Source of the DNA: Leucobacter tenebrionis
GTDB lineage: Bacteria > Actinomycetota > Actinomycetes > Actinomycetales > Microbacteriaceae
Direction: 5' to 3'
Assembly: GCF_019884725.1 (NCBI RefSeq)
Contig: NZ_CP082322.1
Location: 3,315,831-3,379,830, forward strand
DNA length: 64,000 bases
Below are positions 1 to 7,947 of the stretch, piece by piece. The first letter of the stretch is position 1; the number at the start of each line of letters is the position of its first letter. Both the position numbers and the translations under genes were made by a program. The notes below the pieces were generated by a model. It was not told the DNA's origin. It did no database searches and saw only the letters and a list, made by a program, of their open reading frames with translations.

Positions 1-1124
1 AGACCTTCGCCGCGGCGACCGCCGACAAGATCCGCGACCGGGTCAAGACGCTGCTGCAGATGGCCGTCGTGCTCACCTACGGAGCCTCGATGCCGGTCAT
101 CAAGGTCGGTCGTATGGCCGGCCAGTTCGCGAAGCCGCGCTCGAGCGACACCGAGACCCGCGACGGTGTCACGCTGCCCGCGTTCCGCGGAGACCTCGTC
201 AACGGCTACGACTTCACCCCCGAATCGCGCACCGCCGACCCCTCGCGACTCGTGCGTGGCTACCACGTCTCTGCCTCGACCCTCAACCTGATCCGCGCGT
301 TCACGCAGGGCGGCTTCGCCGACCTGCGCCAGGTGCACGCCTGGAACCAGGGCTTCGTGTCGAACCCGGCCAATCAGCGCTACGAGTCGCTGGCCGCCGA
401 GATCGACCGCGCCGTGCGCTTCATGGACGCCTGCGGCGTGGATCACAGCGAGCTCAAGCAGACCGAGTTCTACGTGAGCCACGAGGCGCTGCTGCTCGAC
501 TACGAGCGCCCGCTGACCCGCATCGACTCGCGCACTGGCGAGCTCTACGACACCTCGGGGCACATGCTCTGGATCGGCGAGCGCACCCGCGACCTCGACG
601 GCGCCCACGTCGAGTTCCTGTCGCACGTGAGGAACCCGATCGGCGTCAAGCTCGGCCCGACGGCGACGGTCGACGACGCGCTGCGGCTCATCGACAAGCT
701 CGATCCCGAGCGCGAGCCCGGGCGCCTCACCTTCATCACGCGCATGGGCGCCGGAAAGATCCGCGACGTGCTGCCCGGCCTGCTCGCGGGCGTGCGCGAT
801 GCGGGCGCGACCCCGCTCTGGGTCACCGACCCGATGCACGGTAACGGCATCACCTCGTCGACCGGCTACAAGACCCGCCGCTTCGACGATGTGATGGACG
901 AGCTGCGCGGCTTCTTCGAGGCGCACCGCGAGGTCGGCACGTTCCCCGGGGGCATCCACGTGGAGCTCACCGGCGATGACGTGACCGAGTGCCTCGGGGG
1001 CTCCGAGAACATCGATGAGGAGGCGCTGGCGACCCGCTACGAGTCGGTCTGCGACCCGCGTCTGAACCACATGCAGTCGCTCGAGCTGGCCTTCCAGGTG
1101 GCCGAGGAACTGAAGCGGCTCTAG
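1..1124 (+). CDS. aroG: class II 3-deoxy-7-phosphoheptulonate (DAHP) synthase, 5'-truncated by window edge
   Basis: First enzyme of the shikimate pathway, joining phosphoenolpyruvate and erythrose 4-phosphate. Frame 3 is open from base 3, before the first in-window ATG at 60, and reads straight into family sequence, so the true start lies upstream. About 373 residues are visible of a family that is usually about 450-460 long. Visible family segments are GASMPVIKVGRMAGQFAKPR near the front and WVTDPMHGNG near residue 278 of the visible part. It resembles the plant/mycobacterial class II type, not the E. coli AroFGH type. It converges on the kinase gene, with 9 bases between the stops. The order DAHP synthase, kinase, HTH protein, polyprenyl synthase matches the M. 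tuberculosis aroG-pknL-Rv2175c-idsA2 region. It supplies chorismate to the trp genes later in the window. Confidence 0.93.
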   Translation, partial: TFAAATADKIRDRVKTLLQMAVVLTYGASMPVIKVGRMAGQFAKPRSSDTETRDGVTLPAFRGDLVNGYDFTPESRTADPSRLVRGYHVSASTLNLIRAFTQGGFADLRQVHAWNQGFVSNPANQRYESLAAEIDRAVRFMDACGVDHSELKQTEFYVSHEALLLDYERPLTRIDSRTGELYDTSGHMLWIGERTRDLDGAHVEFLSHVRNPIGVKLGPTATVDDALRLIDKLDPEREPGRLTFITRMGAGKIRDVLPGLLAGVRDAGATPLWVTDPMHGNGITSSTGYKTRRFDDVMDELRGFFEAHREVGTFPGGIHVELTGDDVTECLGGSENIDEEALATRYESVCDPRLNHMQSLELAFQVAEELKRL

Positions 1125-1133
1125 GCGGTCTTT

Positions 1134-3083
1134 TCAGCCGAAGAGCGAGCCGCTGATGTAGATCTCCGTGCCGGCCGGCACCTTCGTGCCGGCCGCGGGA
1201 TCGGTGCTCGTGGCGATCACTGCGTCGAGGAGCGCCCCGCTGAAGAGCGGATTCGTGCGCGTTGCGAAACCCGCCCCCTGCAGGGTATTGCTCGCCTCGC
1301 GCAGAGTCATGTTGGCGACATCCGGCACCTCGAACAGCTCGGGGCCGAGCGACACGTTCAGGCCGACCGCGTCGCCGGGCCTCACCGGGTCGGTCGAGAG
1401 CAGCAGGCCGATGACCTGGCCCTCCGGAACATCGGCGTTGTGCTCCTCCGTGCCGAGCGCGGCGTCGACGCGGAGATCACTCGATTCCAGCGCGCGCGTG
1501 GCCTCCTCGACGGTGAGGCCTGCCACGTCGGGAACGGCGCCGGCGGATACGACGAGATCGATCCGCCCCTGCTCGGCGTAGGTGTCGCCGAGAGGCTCCC
1601 CGTCCTGACCAAGCGCCGCGAGCACCGTGCCCGACTCCGAGTCGGCGAAGCGCCGCTCGAGCACCTCGCCGAAGGTGAACCCCTCTGACCGGATCTCGCT
1701 CTCGGCCTCCTGCTGCGACAGGCCCACAATGGTAGGCACTGGCAGCTGCCGGGGGCCGCTCGACTGGCAGAGGCGCACGGTGCTGCCGCGGTCGAGGCGC
1801 GATCCGGACTCCGGATCGGTGCTCACGGCGAGACCCACCGGTACCTCGAGGCTCGGGCACTCGGCCACCTCGACGAGCAGCGAGCGATCCTCGAGGGATG
1901 CCTGCGCCGCGGCCATCTCCTGGCCCGCCACATCGGGCACCGTGACCCGGGATCCGGGCCCCTGCCCGAACCACCAGCCGGTACCGCCGGCGAGTGCGAT
2001 GAGCAGCACGAGCAGCACCGCGGTCAGACGGCCCTTGCGGCCGCGCTTTCTCGCAGCGGCGGCCGCTCGGTCGAGCGGCGACGCGGGGGTCGGATCGGGC
2101 TGAGGGGCGGCGTCCGCATCCCCGCCCTCCGCGAGGCTCGAGGCCAGCGCCTGCTGCTCCGTGCCGTCGAGCACGGTGGTCGACGAGGTCGGCGATCCGC
2201 CCGCCATATCCCTGGGCAGCACCCGGGTGGATCCCGCCGCCGCAAGGCCCGAGCCGAGGTCCCGGAGGAACTGCAGCGCTTCGCCGGCGTCGCGGGGGCG
2301 ATCCTCGGGGTCGCGCTGCGTGGTCCAGCGCACCAGCTCATCGAGCTCGGGAGTCGCCTCGGTCGACTTCAACGAGGGCGCCGGCACCTCGGAGTGCGCG
2401 TGCTGGTAGGCGATCTGCATGGGCTGCTCGCCGGTGAACGGCTGCGTGCCGGCGAGCATCTCGTACATCATGATGCCGAACGCGTAGAGATCGCTGCGGG
2501 CGTCGGCCACGCCGCGGGTCACCAGCTCCGGCGACAGATAGGCGATCGTTCCGAGCAGCGCCTGTCCGGTGGTCGTGTTGGCGCTGACAGCGCGGGCGAG
2601 ACCGAAGTCGCCGAGCTTGATGCGGCCGTCGTCGGCGAGCAGCACGTTCTCGGGTTTGAGATCCCGGTGCACGATGCCCGCGTGATGCGCGGCGGCGAGC
2701 CCCGATAGCACCGCCTCTCCGATCTCCATCGCCTGCTCGGCGGTGAGGCGCTTCTGCTGCTTGAGCAGCTCGCGCAGCGTGATGCTCGGCAGATACTCCA
2801 TGACCAGGTATGTGCGGCCGAGGTCATGCCCCTGGTCGAAGACGTTGACCAGGTTGGGATGCGAGAGCCTCGCCGCGCTGCGGGCCTCCTGCTCGAAGCG
2901 GCGGGTGAAGTTCTCGTCCTCGGCGAGGTGCTCGTGCATCACCTTGACGGCGACTCTGCGCTCGAGCCGCAGGTCGTTCGCGAGATACACCATCGCCATA
3001 CCGCCACGAGCGATGCGTGAGCGGATCACGTATCGCTCGTCGAGCATTTGCCCGATCAAGGGGTCGGCAGGCGCGGAGGTCAC
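1134..3083 (-). CDS. Ser/Thr protein kinase with four PASTA domains (pknL position)
   Basis: Transmembrane Hanks-type kinase of 649 aa. The kinase domain spans about residues 18-275: Gly-rich loop RIARGGMAMVY, Lys47 in VAVKV, catalytic loop HRDLKPEN at 139-146, DFG at 159-161 and SPE at 184-186. A Ser/Thr-rich juxtamembrane linker follows, then one membrane segment at about 353-373 and four extracellular PASTA repeats from 380 to the end. PASTA domains bind peptidoglycan fragments or lipid II, so the protein probably senses cell-wall state. By position it is the counterpart of mycobacterial pknL, which lacks PASTA domains; by architecture it is closer to PknB/StkP. The divergent neighbour at 3178 is related to a known PknL substrate. 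The start is ATG; 94 bases separate the two divergent starts. Confidence 0.93.
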   Translation of the reverse strand: MTSAPADPLIGQMLDERYVIRSRIARGGMAMVYLANDLRLERRVAVKVMHEHLAEDENFTRRFEQEARSAARLSHPNLVNVFDQGHDLGRTYLVMEYLPSITLRELLKQQKRLTAEQAMEIGEAVLSGLAAAHHAGIVHRDLKPENVLLADDGRIKLGDFGLARAVSANTTTGQALLGTIAYLSPELVTRGVADARSDLYAFGIMMYEMLAGTQPFTGEQPMQIAYQHAHSEVPAPSLKSTEATPELDELVRWTTQRDPEDRPRDAGEALQFLRDLGSGLAAAGSTRVLPRDMAGGSPTSSTTVLDGTEQQALASSLAEGGDADAAPQPDPTPASPLDRAAAAARKRGRKGRLTAVLLVLLIALAGGTGWWFGQGPGSRVTVPDVAGQEMAAAQASLEDRSLLVEVAECPSLEVPVGLAVSTDPESGSRLDRGSTVRLCQSSGPRQLPVPTIVGLSQQEAESEIRSEGFTFGEVLERRFADSESGTVLAALGQDGEPLGDTYAEQGRIDLVVSAGAVPDVAGLTVEEATRALESSDLRVDAALGTEEHNADVPEGQVIGLLLSTDPVRPGDAVGLNVSLGPELFEVPDVANMTLREASNTLQGAGFATRTNPLFSGALLDAVIATSTDPAAGTKVPAGTEIYISGSLFG

Positions 3084-3177
3084 GTCGAGATTCTACGGAA
3101 GAAGGATGCGCGCTCGTCGGATGCGCGCCGCGCGGGCGCAGATTGCGATCCGCCGGGGACGCTGGCAGAGTTGAGGT

Positions 3178-3525
3178 GTGCCCCAGAACATCGCACCCGA
3201 TACGCCGTTCCTCACCGTCCCGGAGCTCGTCGAGCTCTTCGGCCTCACCCCGGGCAAGATCCACAGACTGATCGAGGACCACCACCTGGCCGCCGTGCGC
3301 GTCGACGGCGTGCTCCGCGTACCGGCCGAGTTCGTGCAGGACGACCACCCCCTGCCCCCGCTCCGCGGCACGATCCTCGTGCTGCTCGACGCCGGCTTCT
3401 CGAACGAGGAAGCGGTGGCGTGGTTGCTCGCTCCGAACGACGAACTGGGGGAGCGGCCCATCGACTCGCTCCGCGCGGGCCGCAAGAGCGCGGTGCGCCG
3501 GGCGACGCAATCGCTCGCGTTCTGA
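3178..3525 (+). CDS. Rv2175c-like helix-turn-helix DNA-binding protein
   Basis: 115-aa protein with an N-terminal winged-HTH (residues about 12-50, TVPELVELFGLTPGKIHRLI) and a C-terminal domain (about 60-110). Length and layout match the Rv2175c family of actinobacterial DNA-binding proteins. In M. tuberculosis PknL phosphorylates Rv2175c; the divergent gene here is a kinase, so a kinase-substrate pair is a reasonable inference. The start is GTG at 3178. Its targets are not known from the sequence. It ends before a long inverted repeat (3576-3657). Confidence 0.8.
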   Translation: MPQNIAPDTPFLTVPELVELFGLTPGKIHRLIEDHHLAAVRVDGVLRVPAEFVQDDHPLPPLRGTILVLLDAGFSNEEAVAWLLAPNDELGERPIDSLRAGRKSAVRRATQSLAF

Positions 3526-3575
3526 CGCGTCGACCCGGGTGAGCCGGGTGAGTCGCGTCAGGCCGGGTGAGTTCC

Positions 3576-3657
3576 ATCGAGTCGGCCTATTCGTATCGAG
3601 CCGGCCTGGAAATCGCGCCAGTCAGAGGCGGCCTCGATACAAATAGGCCGACTCGAT
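3576..3657. repeat. long inverted repeat between convergent genes
   Basis: Arms 3576-3600 and 3633-3657 (25 bases each) are complementary at 24 of 25 positions, around a 32-base spacer; weaker pairing continues inward. Each arm is built as ATCGAG-N13-ATCGAG or its complement. It lies between the stop of the HTH gene (+) and the stop of the polyprenyl synthase gene (-), where a bidirectional terminator would be expected, but there is no U-run on either side. Confidence 0.75.
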
Positions 3658-3669
3658 GACTCATCGCCG

Positions 3670-4770
3670 CTAGAAGGCTCGGCGTGCGGCCCGCTCGGAG
3701 AGCCCGATGAGCTGCTGCGCCGCGTCGGGGCGGATCTGCGCTCGCCGCAGCGCAGCGGTCGCGCGGTCGATGTTGCGGCTGATCATGTCCTCGACGCGCT
3801 CGACCGCCCCGCTCTCGCGAATGGTGCGCTGCAGCATGGCGACCTGCTCGCGGTCGAGCTCGGTGCCGAGCAGATCTTCGAAGATGCGTCGCTGCGTGGC
3901 GGGCAGGTTCTCGCGGGCGAGCGTGACGAGGACGGTGCGCTTGCCCTCGGCGAGGTCGTCGCCGATCGGCTTGCCGGTGAGTTCCTCGTCGCCGAAGACG
4001 CCGAGCAGGTCGTCGCGCAGCTGGAAGGCGACGCCGACGGGCAGCCCGAAGTCCGCGAGCGCCTCCTCGTGCTGCTCGTCAGCCCCCGCAAGCGCGGCAC
4101 CGATGAGCAGCGGAGCCTCGACGCTGTACTTCGCGGACTTGTAGACCAGCACCCGAGTCGACCGCTCGAGCTGCTCCTCGTGCGAGGCGAAGTCGGCGTA
4201 CTGCTCTTCGAGGACGTCGAGGTACTGGCCCGCCGCGACCTCGCTGCGCATGCGGTTGAAGTGGTGGCGGGCGCGCTGCGCGGCCGAGCGGTCGGGGAGC
4301 GCGTCTCCTGCGGCCTGCATGAGCTCATCGGCCCACGACTGCAGCAGGTCGCCGAGCAGGATCGCGCCCGCCAGGCCGAAGTGATCCGCCGACCCGCGCC
4401 ACCCGTGCTGCTGGTGCATCGCGGCGAACAGGCGGTGCGTCGAGGGCCGACCGCGGCGGGTGTCGGAGCGGTCGATGACGTCGTCGTGGATCAGCGCGGC
4501 CGCGTGGAAGAGCTCGAGGGAGCAGGCTGCGTCGAGCACCGCGCCGAACTCGGCGTCGATCTCGGCGGCGAGGTCGAGCGGCCGCAGCGCACGGTAGCCG
4601 AGCACGGCGAACTGGGCGCGGAATCGCTTACCCCCGGAGAGGAACCCGAAGGCCTCGTCGAGCAGGGGCTTCGCATCGGGCCCGAGGGGCTCGAGCGCCC
4701 GACGATGCCGGGCCAGCGTGTCGTTGATCCGCTCCTGAATAAGGCCTGCGAGTCGCATCGTTTCTTGCAC
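3670..4770 (-). CDS. idsA: polyprenyl (geranylgeranyl-type) diphosphate synthase
   Basis: Trans-isoprenyl diphosphate synthase that condenses isopentenyl diphosphate with allylic diphosphates for quinone, carotenoid or carrier-lipid synthesis. 366 aa. The first Asp-rich motif is DDVID at 96-100, followed by RRGRPS; the second is FQLRDDLLGVFGD at about 249-261; GGKRFRAQ at about 46-53 binds diphosphate. Product chain length cannot be read with certainty. The start is GTG at 4770, and TAGGCT 10 bases upstream fits a leaderless transcript; an internal ATG at 4758 is the alternative. It corresponds in position to mycobacterial idsA2. Confidence 0.9.
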   Translation of the reverse strand: MQETMRLAGLIQERINDTLARHRRALEPLGPDAKPLLDEAFGFLSGGKRFRAQFAVLGYRALRPLDLAAEIDAEFGAVLDAACSLELFHAAALIHDDVIDRSDTRRGRPSTHRLFAAMHQQHGWRGSADHFGLAGAILLGDLLQSWADELMQAAGDALPDRSAAQRARHHFNRMRSEVAAGQYLDVLEEQYADFASHEEQLERSTRVLVYKSAKYSVEAPLLIGAALAGADEQHEEALADFGLPVGVAFQLRDDLLGVFGDEELTGKPIGDDLAEGKRTVLVTLARENLPATQRRIFEDLLGTELDREQVAMLQRTIRESGAVERVEDMISRNIDRATAALRRAQIRPDAAQQLIGLSERAARRAF

Positions 4771-4800
4771 ACGACTAGCCTAGCCGCGCGCGGGAGACAG

Positions 4801-4806
4801 TAGACT
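4801..4806 (+). promoter_or_regulatory. -10-like hexamer TAGACT for the DUF3040 gene
   Basis: TAGACT fits the actinobacterial TANNNT -10 pattern. It lies 36 bases before the chosen ATG at 4843, which has a GGGAGGAG ribosome binding site ending 7 bases upstream. No clear -35 box is seen. A TAGGCT for the opposite gene is about 15 bases away, so the two promoters are back to back. Confidence 0.45.
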
Positions 4807-4842
4807 ACTGGGTAAAGAACTCAATTGGCGGGAGGAGCGGTC

Positions 4843-5232
4843 ATGGCGCTGTCAGAACACGAGCAGCGGCTGCTCGACGAGATGGAGCGCAGCTTCTATC
4901 AGAGCGAAGCCGACGTGATGCAGACCGTCCCCGGAGCCCGCCGCCGGGTGAGCTACCGCTCGCTGGTGCTCGGGATCGTGGTGGTGCTCGTCGGGCTGGG
5001 CGTGCTGGTCGCGGGAGTCGCGGCGCAGCAGCTCTGGCTGGGGCTCATCGGATTCGCCGCGATGCTGGGCGGTGTCATGCTGATGTTCGCCCGGGGTTCC
5101 GACTCCGAGACTGCGGAGGGTGCGCTCGGCGAGCAGTCCGACGCACCAGGCGGGGCCGGCGCTTCGGCTCGCGAGTCATTCAGCGAGCGCATGGAGCGTC
5201 GCTGGGACGAGCGCATGGGCGGCGACCGCTAG
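4843..5232 (+). CDS. DUF3040 family small membrane protein
   Basis: 129-aa actinobacterial protein found next to the dcw cluster. The N-terminal soluble part MALSEHEQRLLDEMERSF is typical of DUF3040. Two adjacent hydrophobic segments (about residues 40-62 and 66-84) follow, then a charged Ser/Glu/Arg-rich tail. The function is not established. ATG 4843 is chosen over an upstream in-frame start at 4825 because GGGAGGAG stands directly in front of it. A strong terminator follows 16 bases after the stop. Confidence 0.85.
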   Translation: MALSEHEQRLLDEMERSFYQSEADVMQTVPGARRRVSYRSLVLGIVVVLVGLGVLVAGVAAQQLWLGLIGFAAMLGGVMLMFARGSDSETAEGALGEQSDAPGGAGASARESFSERMERRWDERMGGDR

Positions 5233-5248
5233 CAGCAGCCGGTTTCAG

Positions 5249-5280
5249 AAGGGCCGTGGTTTCGACCACGGCCCTTTTTC
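5249..5280 (+). terminator. Rho-independent terminator
   Basis: Perfect 10-bp stem GGGCCGTGGT / ACCACGGCCC with a UUCG loop, followed by TTTTTC. It is the only classical terminator with a U-run seen in the window. It ends the DUF3040 transcript and insulates the mraZ promoter region. Confidence 0.93.
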
Positions 5281-5388
5281 GTGCGCCTTGGAGGCGTCGC
5301 TCAGCGCGGCCGTTTGCCGGGCGGGTCCCGCGCCGGCGCAACTCCTGCAGCTGCGTCATCGCAGGCGTCCGTGACCTCGATCCGAGTT

Positions 5389-5460
5389 CAGGGAGGAGAT
5401 CGTCTCCCAATCGGAGGGCTTCACCGGGAACGCCCCGCTCAAGCCCGGATCTCCTCCCTG
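5389..5460. repeat. inverted repeat with two inner hairpins; related copy at 46095
   Basis: Outer arms CAGGGAGGAGAT (5389-5400) and ATCTCCTCCCTG (5449-5460) pair perfectly. Inside are two smaller hairpins, CTCC/GGAG and CCGGG/CCCGG (5424-5428 with 5444-5448), so the RNA or a cruciform could form a three-way junction. Seventeen bases starting at 5387 recur exactly at 46095-46111. Confidence 0.6.
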
Positions 5461-5532
5461 GGCTGCGACCGGCTACCGCCTCGACGCGCGCTTGGTGCGG
5501 GGCGGCGTATGGGGCGGAGCGGTCGACGGATC

Positions 5533-5571
5533 CTCCACTTTGCTCCACCGCGACGCTCCACTGCGCTCCAC
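5533..5571 (-). promoter_or_regulatory. upstream inverted cluster of four GTGGAG boxes
   Basis: CTCCAC occurs at 5533, 5543, 5556 and 5566, so on the minus strand there are four GTGGAG boxes, spaced 10, 13 and 10 bases. This is the same hexamer and 10-bp phase as the array just before mraZ, in the opposite orientation and about 250 bases upstream of the gene. Possible roles are a looping operator or a divergent promoter. Confidence 0.45.
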
Positions 5572-5732
5572 CGGGCCTTCAAGCGGGGTGCATAGCGGTG
5601 TTCGGGGCGCGCATTCGGACTCTCCGCTGCGCGAAGACGGAGGGATGGGGTGCGGGCCTCGCTCGAACGCATCGTCTCAGATCCGCGGAATTTCAAGGCG
5701 TACGGCGCTCGGGCGCAAAAGATGGGTGTTTG

Positions 5733-5779
5733 GTGGAGAGAATGCTCGGTGAAGTGGAGGAAAGTGGAGTAGTGTGGGA
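5733..5779 (+). promoter_or_regulatory. mraZ promoter/operator with 10-bp phased GTGGAG boxes
   Basis: Boxes GTGGAG (5754), GTGGAG (5764) and GTGGGA (5774) are exactly 10 bases apart, with a further GTGGAG at 5733, 21 bases before the first. MraZ is a multimeric regulator known to bind short G-rich direct repeats in front of its own gene. TAGTGT at 5770-5775 is a -10-like hexamer overlapping the boxes, so MraZ binding would block transcription. Confidence 0.75.
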
Positions 5780-5807
5780 CACCTGAGTCAGGCGAAAGGG
5801 GGTAACC

Positions 5808-6239
5808 GTGTTTCTCGGTACCTTCACGCCTCGACTCGATGAGAAAGGCCGGGTGATCCTGCCCGCCAAGTTTCGCGACGAACTCGCAGACGGCCTCGTC
5901 ATCACCCGCGGCCAGGAGCGCTGCCTGTACGTCTTCAGCGAGCAGGAGTTCACCGAGATGCACGACCGCATTCGCCAGGCCCCGGTGACCTCGAAGCAGG
6001 CGCGCGACTATCTGCGCGTCTTCCTCTCCGGCGCCCACCCTGAGACCCCCGACAAGCAGAACCGCATCACCATCCCCCAGGGCTTGCGCGAATACGCCGG
6101 GCTCGACCGTGAACTCGCGGTGATCGGGGCAGGCAGCCGCGCCGAGATCTGGGACGCCGAAGCCTGGCAGACCTACCTGGCCGAGCAGGAATCGGCCTTC
6201 TCCGATATCGAGGAGGAGGTGATCCCGGGCATGTTCTAG
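5808..6239 (+). CDS. mraZ: transcriptional regulator MraZ
   Basis: 143-aa member of the MraZ (AbrB-like swapped-hairpin) family, which controls the dcw operon. It contains two repeats of the family fold, each with the DEKGRV / DKQNRI DNA-binding signature ([20 protein letters not shown] near residue 6; [20 protein letters not shown] near 78). The start is GTG at 5808 with GGGGG just upstream; translation begins MFLGTF as usual for the family. It is the first gene of the dcw operon and is followed by rsmH after 12 bases. Confidence 0.96.
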   Translation: MFLGTFTPRLDEKGRVILPAKFRDELADGLVITRGQERCLYVFSEQEFTEMHDRIRQAPVTSKQARDYLRVFLSGAHPETPDKQNRITIPQGLREYAGLDRELAVIGAGSRAEIWDAEAWQTYLAEQESAFSDIEEEVIPGMF

Positions 6240-6251
6240 CCCGGATCCGTC

Positions 6252-7247
6252 ATGACCCAGCCTGACTTCACTCCCCGCGATGAACGCGACGCCCGTGATG
6301 CGAGCGAGCTGCACGTACCCGTGCTGCTCGACCGCTGCCTCGAGCTGCTCGCGCCGGCGGCCGCGCGCTCCGGCGCGGTGGTCGTCGATGCGACCCTCGG
6401 CATGGGCGGCCACACCGAGGCCATGCTCGAGGCCCACCCCGAACTCACCGTGATCGGTCTCGACCGCGACACGGAGGCGCTCGCGCTCGCGGGTCGTCGC
6501 CTGGAGCGCTTCGGCGAGCGGATCATCCGGGTGCACGCCGTCTACGACGAGATCGAGCGGGCCGTGCACGACTCCGGCTTCGATCGCATCGACGGCGTGC
6601 TGTTCGATCTGGGCGTCTCCTCCCTGCAGCTCGACGAGGCCGACCGCGGCTTCGCCTACGCGCAGGACGCGCCGCTCGACATGCGCATGGATCAGAGCCG
6701 GGGCGAGACGGCCGCAGACGTGATCGCGGCCGCGCCCGAGGGCCGGCTGCGAGCGATCTTCGAGCGATACGGCGAGGAGCCGCTCGCGGCCCGCTACGCC
6801 CGCGCGATCATCGCGGCGAGGTCGGAGGCTCCGATCGAGCGCAGCGGTCAGCTGGTCGAGGTGCTGCAGCGGGCCACTCCCGCGGCGGTGCGGGATCAGC
6901 GCCACCCCGCCAAGCGCGTCTTCCAGGCGCTGCGGATCGAGGTGAACGGCGAGCTCGCGGTGCTGGAGCGCGCGATTCCCGCGGCGCTCGATCTGCTGAA
7001 CCTGGGAGGCCGGGCCGTCATCATGTCGTACCAGTCGCTCGAGGATCGCCTGGTGAAGCGCGAGCTCGCCAGGCGCAGCAGGTCGACGGCCCCGCCCGGG
7101 CTTCCCGTCGAGCTGCCCGAGCACCGGCCCGAGCTGCGCCTGCTCACCCGCGGCGCCGAACTCGCCGATGAATCTGAACGCGCCCGCAACCCGCGGGCGA
7201 TCCCGGTGCGGTTGCGCGCCGCGGAGCGAACGAGGGAGGTGCGATGA
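6252..7247 (+). CDS. rsmH: 16S rRNA (cytosine(1402)-N(4))-methyltransferase RsmH
   Basis: SAM-dependent enzyme that N4-methylates C1402 in the ribosomal P-site. 331 aa; the family starts at HVPVLLDRCLELL (residue about 21). The SAM motif is DATLGMGGHTE at 46-56, and further family segments are GVLFDLGVSSLQLDEADRGF and IMSYQSLEDRLVK. It lies in its usual place after mraZ. The last four bases overlap the start of ftsL (ATGA). Confidence 0.96.
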   Translation: MTQPDFTPRDERDARDASELHVPVLLDRCLELLAPAAARSGAVVVDATLGMGGHTEAMLEAHPELTVIGLDRDTEALALAGRRLERFGERIIRVHAVYDEIERAVHDSGFDRIDGVLFDLGVSSLQLDEADRGFAYAQDAPLDMRMDQSRGETAADVIAAAPEGRLRAIFERYGEEPLAARYARAIIAARSEAPIERSGQLVEVLQRATPAAVRDQRHPAKRVFQALRIEVNGELAVLERAIPAALDLLNLGGRAVIMSYQSLEDRLVKRELARRSRSTAPPGLPVELPEHRPELRLLTRGAELADESERARNPRAIPVRLRAAERTREVR

Positions 7248-7837
7248 ACAGCACGGTTCCGATCCGGTTCGACGCCGCGCCCGTCGGCGGCGCCCCTTCG
7301 GAGACCCCGCGGCCCGGGCCCGGCGAACGGCATCTGCGCCTCGCCGAAGCTCCGAAGCCGGCGAAGCGGCGGATGTCGAGCCCCCTCCTCGGCGGGCTGG
7401 TCGCCGTCGGAGTGGTGCTCGTGATCCTGGCGACCCAGCTCGGTCTGAGCATCGCGATCTCGCAGGGCGCCTACGAGGCCCGCGCGCTCGAGGTCGAGCA
7501 GCGGGATCTCGCGCGCGTCGAGCGGGTGCTCGCCCAGAACGTGGACAAGCTCTCCTCGCCCCAGAATCTCGCCGAGAACGCCGCGGCGCTCGGCATGGTG
7601 CAGAACGCGAGGCCGGCGACGCTGCGTCTCAGCGACGGCGCGGTGCTCGGGGCGCTCGAATCCCAGACCTCGGAGGTGCGCGGAAATCTGGTGCCGAACT
7701 CCACGCTGGAGTCGATGCCGGTCGTGGACGCCGAGGGGCTGCTCGTACCGCGAGGCGCAGTGGGCGGCGCACAGCAGCAGCCCACCGAACCGGCGGTACG
7801 TTGGAAGGGCAAGCTTCCCGCTCCGGACACCCGCTGA
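7244..7837 (+). CDS. ftsL: cell division protein FtsL
   Basis: 197-aa bitopic divisome protein. It has a cytoplasmic tail of about 45 residues, a membrane segment at about 47-70 (LLGGLVAVGVVLVILATQLG), then a coiled-coil-prone region (about 75-110) ending SSPQNLAENAAALGMV, the usual FtsL pattern. The C-terminal 85 residues are low in recognisable motifs. FtsL joins FtsB and FtsQ to activate FtsW/FtsI. Identity rests on topology and position between rsmH and ftsI because the family is poorly conserved. Confidence 0.85.
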   Translation: MNSTVPIRFDAAPVGGAPSETPRPGPGERHLRLAEAPKPAKRRMSSPLLGGLVAVGVVLVILATQLGLSIAISQGAYEARALEVEQRDLARVERVLAQNVDKLSSPQNLAENAAALGMVQNARPATLRLSDGAVLGALESQTSEVRGNLVPNSTLESMPVVDAEGLLVPRGAVGGAQQQPTEPAVRWKGKLPAPDTR

Positions 7838-7947
7838 TCGGGGTGCGGCGCGAGGCGAGCCGCTGAGCGGTAGCCCGCTGAGCGAATACGGCCGGACCCG
7901 GCCGCGCCGGCTACGGCCGGACCCCCGCACATGAGAGGAGAGGGAAG

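Larger units (their letters stand above)
5281..5732. other. gene-free region upstream of mraZ
   Basis: No ORF here looks like a protein; the open frames are shadows with no recognisable family and no ribosome binding site. The stretch holds a structured inverted repeat (5389-5460) and a cluster of four CTCCAC boxes (5533-5571). The remainder shows no clear feature. Confidence 0.7.

Noticed and set aside
3048..3542. Alternative plus-strand frame over the HTH gene
   Set aside because: Arg/Pro-rich shadow; the frame starting at 3178 gives a clean HTH protein.
5439..7124. 561-codon minus-strand open frame across mraZ and rsmH
   Set aside because: Shadow of the real genes; no recognisable family and unlike protein composition.
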